In this document: piece by piece, positions 61,803 through 64,000 of the stretch
Position numbering within the stretch: the first letter of the stretch is position 1
How the letters are laid out: each line of letters starts with the position of its first letter
Source: Rhodobacteraceae bacterium Alg231-30
Lineage (GTDB): Bacteria > Pseudomonadota > Alphaproteobacteria > Rhodobacterales > Rhodobacteraceae
Assembly (NCBI GenBank): GCA_900143615.1
Contig: FREU01000001.1
Span: 8,941 to 72,940 of the forward strand
DNA length: 64,000 nt
Direction of reading: 5' to 3'
The notes under the pieces: generated by a model
What the model saw: only the letters and a program-made list of their open reading frames with translations
What the model was told of the DNA's origin: nothing
Databases searched by the model: none
Program-made: the position numbers and the translations under genes

Positions 61803-63539
61803 TCAGACGTCTAAGCGGTATTTTTTGATTTTATTAAACAAAGTTCGCGTGGACATGCCCAATTCTTCGGCGGTTTCTGCACGGCGCCAACCATGGCGAG
61901 CCAATGCCAATGATATCCATTCGCGTTCGCTCTTTGGTGTGTTTGCAGGGATGAGCTTTTCGGGCATGTGCGTATCGACATTCTTAGAATATGGGAGTTC
62001 GAAGAATTCCAAGTCACTGCGCCGAATGGTAGTATCATTGGATTTGCGAAGCGCACGCGCGATGATGTTCTGTAATTCACGGATATTTCCGGGCCAAGAA
62101 TAGTCCATCATCGCTTTGAGGGCGGAATTGGAGAAATTTATAGTATCGCTACCGACGAATTGGGCCGCAATGTGATCAGACAGTTCAGGCAAATCTTCGA
62201 TCCGGTCGCGCAGTGCTGGAATGAGCAACTCGTGCACTGCGAGCCGGTAGTAAAGGTCGGAGCGAAACTCCCGTTCCGCTACTTTTTCTCGCAGGTCGGG
62301 GCCGGCAGTTGCGACGATGCGTGCATGCACTATCCGAGCCTCTGTGTCCCCGAGCCTTTGAATTGTTCCGTCCTCGGTGAACCTTAGAATTTGCCCCTGA
62401 TGCTCCGATCCGAGCGCATCAATGCCATCAAAAACTGCGGTGCCGCGTGCGGCGGCTTCTAACGCGCCGCGGCTGCCGGGTTGGCCCGTTCTTAAAGCAC
62501 TTGCAGAGGCTCCCATCAGCAGAACGCGCCCCGTCTCGATCTCTAGGCCCGGGCAATCCACGATTGAGAGCTTTTGCTTCCTGCGCGCTGACAGTTCATG
62601 CAGTAGCCGTGCAATCTTGGTTTTGCCCGTTCCGGTTTCCCCTAAGATCAGCACAGACGCGTCTTCTTTGGCCAACGCTTCCACATCATGGTTGAGAGCT
62701 TGAATTTGAGGGGAAGACCCGACCAATCGCATACTGTCGTCATCACGCGTTTTTTGAGTTCGAGACATTTGCGAGATGACCCGAAACCCGCTCGCCACAT
62801 CGTCTAAAGCTTGCTCAATTGGCAAACGGTCCAGAGATGACCCCGCAATATACCCCTGAACCATTGATGTCCTCCAGACAGCCATGGCGTCCTCTGGAGA
62901 GATGATGGGCCCTCCGGCGCAAAGTGTCGGAAGGGAACTCGGCAAGCCATCTAGGACTTGGTTAATCATCTGGGCCGCAGAGGCGACGTTGAGTTCCGTA
63001 TTTACTCCGGTTGCGCCGCTGGTGAAGCCGATATTGACGCAAAGGGTTGTGGCGCCGGCGGCATGCATCGCGTGTGCTTGCGCGTTTGAGGCGACATATA
63101 CCAGAGCCTTTAGGTTTTCCGAGCGTGCAATCCGTACGAGTTCAACTTCTCTGGCAAACCCCAGTCCTTCGGTTTCAAGAAGTTGATGAATTCTTCCGCC
63201 GACCAGAGCGTTTGAAGGGAAGTTGCAAACACCTTGAAAGCCCAGATCGCGCACTTGCTGGACTAACTCTTCTAGATCGAGGTCGGGGTCAGATACGCTT
63301 AATCCAGCATAAACCGGAGCCTTTACCCGTCCGAGAATCTCTCGTTCGGCAAATTCGAAAACCCAGTTGTTGGCGTTGCGAATTGGCAGAAAGCACGCCA
63401 GAGATGATGCCCCTTGAACCCGGAAACGGCCCGCGTTCAGTGCGAGTAAATAGTCAGCACCTGACCTGTCCGCAGCTTGAGCGGTCATACCTGAGCCGAC
63501 CACAGCGCCAAATAGAAATCGATCCGACGCTTCATTCAT
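61803..63539 (-). CDS. PEP-hydrolase-like TIM barrel fused to a degenerate AAA+ enhancer-binding module and Fis-type HTH
   Basis: 578 residues. About 1-250 form the TIM-barrel 'PEP hydrolase/signal transduction' domain ('VCNFPSNALVGGRIHQLLE', 'LCAGGPIISPEDAMAVW'). About 270-500 is a sigma-54-activator-type AAA+ domain with an intact Walker A ('GETGTGKT', 300-307) and sensor region ('EFRSDLYYRLAV', 'YSWPGNIRELQNII'). The C-terminal Fis HTH reads 'RRAETAEELGMSTRTLFNKI'. The GAFTGA loop is not conserved: the aligned position reads 'SALRTG' (about 347-352), and Walker B is 'AVFDGID' with Gly-372 for the catalytic Glu. It may therefore not activate sigma-54 promoters. It overlaps the TIM-barrel gene upstream by 4 bp. 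Confidence 0.88.
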   Translation of the reverse strand: MNEASDRFLFGAVVGSGMTAQAADRSGADYLLALNAGRFRVQGASSLACFLPIRNANNWVFEFAEREILGRVKAPVYAGLSVSDPDLDLEELVQQVRDLGFQGVCNFPSNALVGGRIHQLLETEGLGFAREVELVRIARSENLKALVYVASNAQAHAMHAAGATTLCVNIGFTSGATGVNTELNVASAAQMINQVLDGLPSSLPTLCAGGPIISPEDAMAVWRTSMVQGYIAGSSLDRLPIEQALDDVASGFRVISQMSRTQKTRDDDSMRLVGSSPQIQALNHDVEALAKEDASVLILGETGTGKTKIARLLHELSARRKQKLSIVDCPGLEIETGRVLLMGASASALRTGQPGSRGALEAAARGTAVFDGIDALGSEHQGQILRFTEDGTIQRLGDTEARIVHARIVATAGPDLREKVAEREFRSDLYYRLAVHELLIPALRDRIEDLPELSDHIAAQFVGSDTINFSNSALKAMMDYSWPGNIRELQNIIARALRKSNDTTIRRSDLEFFELPYSKNVDTHMPEKLIPANTPKSEREWISLALARHGWRRAETAEELGMSTRTLFNKIKKYRLDV

Positions 63540-64000
63540 TTGGAGGTCTCCTCAAGCCGCACAAACCCATCGCACGTAACTTGAGACAGGCCGATGACCT
63601 GATCATGCCATTGCGATGTGTACACGTGTACGCTGATTTCTGGGCTGATCTGTTTCACTGACGCGATAATCGAGCCCAATGCACCACGGATCATAGCTCC
63701 ACCCGCTTCATCAACATCCAGCAATATCCCTGGATGTAGGACTAGGCTGCGCAGGCCAGCCGCAAGAGCGTCTGCAGCCTGATCAGGCGTCAGAAAAAAA
63801 GCCAAAGTGCTAAGTCCTGCCTCCTGTGCGTTTGCGAGATAGTGGTATTCGGCCAATGGGGTCGCGGGGATTGTCGAAATCGCTTGTTGTGTTTGGCCTT
63901 CCAGCAAGATTGAGGAGGGCCAATTCGTGACGCCGCTATAGCCTGCTTCTTTCAAAGCTCGGAAATGCGCTGTGTTTGAACCGAATGGATCGGCAGCGAT
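63536..64000 (-). CDS. PEP-hydrolase-like TIM-barrel protein (partial, N-terminus beyond right edge)
   Basis: The frame is open from the right edge ('AADPFGSNTAHFRALKEAG') to a stop at 63536, about 154 visible codons. It is a paralogue of the TIM-barrel part of the next gene: compare 'GVTNWPSSILLEG' with 'GVCNFPSNALVGG'. It has no AAA+ part; the stop comes at the end of the barrel. The 4-bp overlap with the fusion gene makes one operon likely. Function of the family is not well fixed; PEP hydrolase is an annotation by similarity. Confidence 0.8.
   Translation of the reverse strand: MAADPFGSNTAHFRALKEAGYSGVTNWPSSILLEGQTQQAISTIPATPLAEYHYLANAQEAGLSTLAFFLTPDQAADALAAGLRSLVLHPGILLDVDEAGGAMIRGALGSIIASVKQISPEISVHVYTSQWHDQVIGLSQVTCDGFVRLEETSK

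Overview
The window looks like chromosomal DNA of a marine alphaproteobacterium of the Roseobacter/Rhodobacteraceae type. The basis is moderate-to-high G+C, a Rhodobacter-style porin, many periplasmic binding-protein transporters, a VCBS-repeat adhesin with a type I exporter, sulfatase and sugar-acid catabolism, and degraded site-specific recombinases. This is a judgement from gene content; no rRNA or tRNA was seen to confirm it.

Layout. 1-6.6 kb (minus): a type I secretion operon reading ABC subunit, ABC subunit, HlyD adaptor, then a giant VCBS-repeat adhesin that runs off the left edge. The two ABC subunits carry complementary defects, so only one composite ATP site looks usable. 7.0-7.4 kb: a dead serine-recombinase tail. 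7.5-13.4 kb: HupE-like membrane protein, M19-type dipeptidase, small GYD-like protein and metal-dependent amidohydrolase (minus), facing an AraC regulator and a DoxX-like protein (plus). 13.6-24.2 kb: a LysR regulator diverging from a CcdA/DsbD-like membrane protein, a Tat-exported beta-propeller, three tandem paralogues of a cytochrome c/beta-propeller fusion, and a porin. This last block is the best candidate for an undescribed system: each triplicate has one c-type heme and seven histidines shared by all three copies. 24.7-26.0 kb: a serine recombinase lacking its catalytic domain.

26.3-29.2 kb: AraC regulator diverging from an exported arylsulfatase. 29.3-41.1 kb: an envelope-homeostasis cluster with two DUF1269-type proteins, a PRC-barrel-like periplasmic protein, HdeD-like protein, PafA-like phosphatase, outer-membrane protein, two AI-2E-family permeases, cardiolipin synthase, MscS channel, YqjD/ElaB-like and holin-like proteins. 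41.8-53.0 kb: divergent sugar/sugar-acid catabolic and ABC-import operons (enolase-superfamily dehydratase, FAH-family hydrolase, UxaA-like dehydratase; GntR, aldo/keto reductase, binding protein, two permeases, ATPase) closed by a second GntR gene. The chemistry resembles oxidative, non-phosphorylated L-fucose-type pathways.

53.8-60.9 kb (minus): an oligopeptide ABC operon (binding protein, DppB, DppC, fused DppD-DppF) running into an XRE-cupin regulator and an M24 peptidase. 61.5-64.0 kb: a tyrosine-integrase remnant, then two adjacent PEP-hydrolase-like TIM-barrel genes, one fused to a degenerate enhancer-binding-protein AAA+ module and a Fis-type HTH. A short sequence shared with the recombinase tail recurs near 7.0, 24.7, 41.7 and 53.3 kb, at the joints between functional blocks. 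This suggests the region was assembled by repeated recombination, which is an inference.
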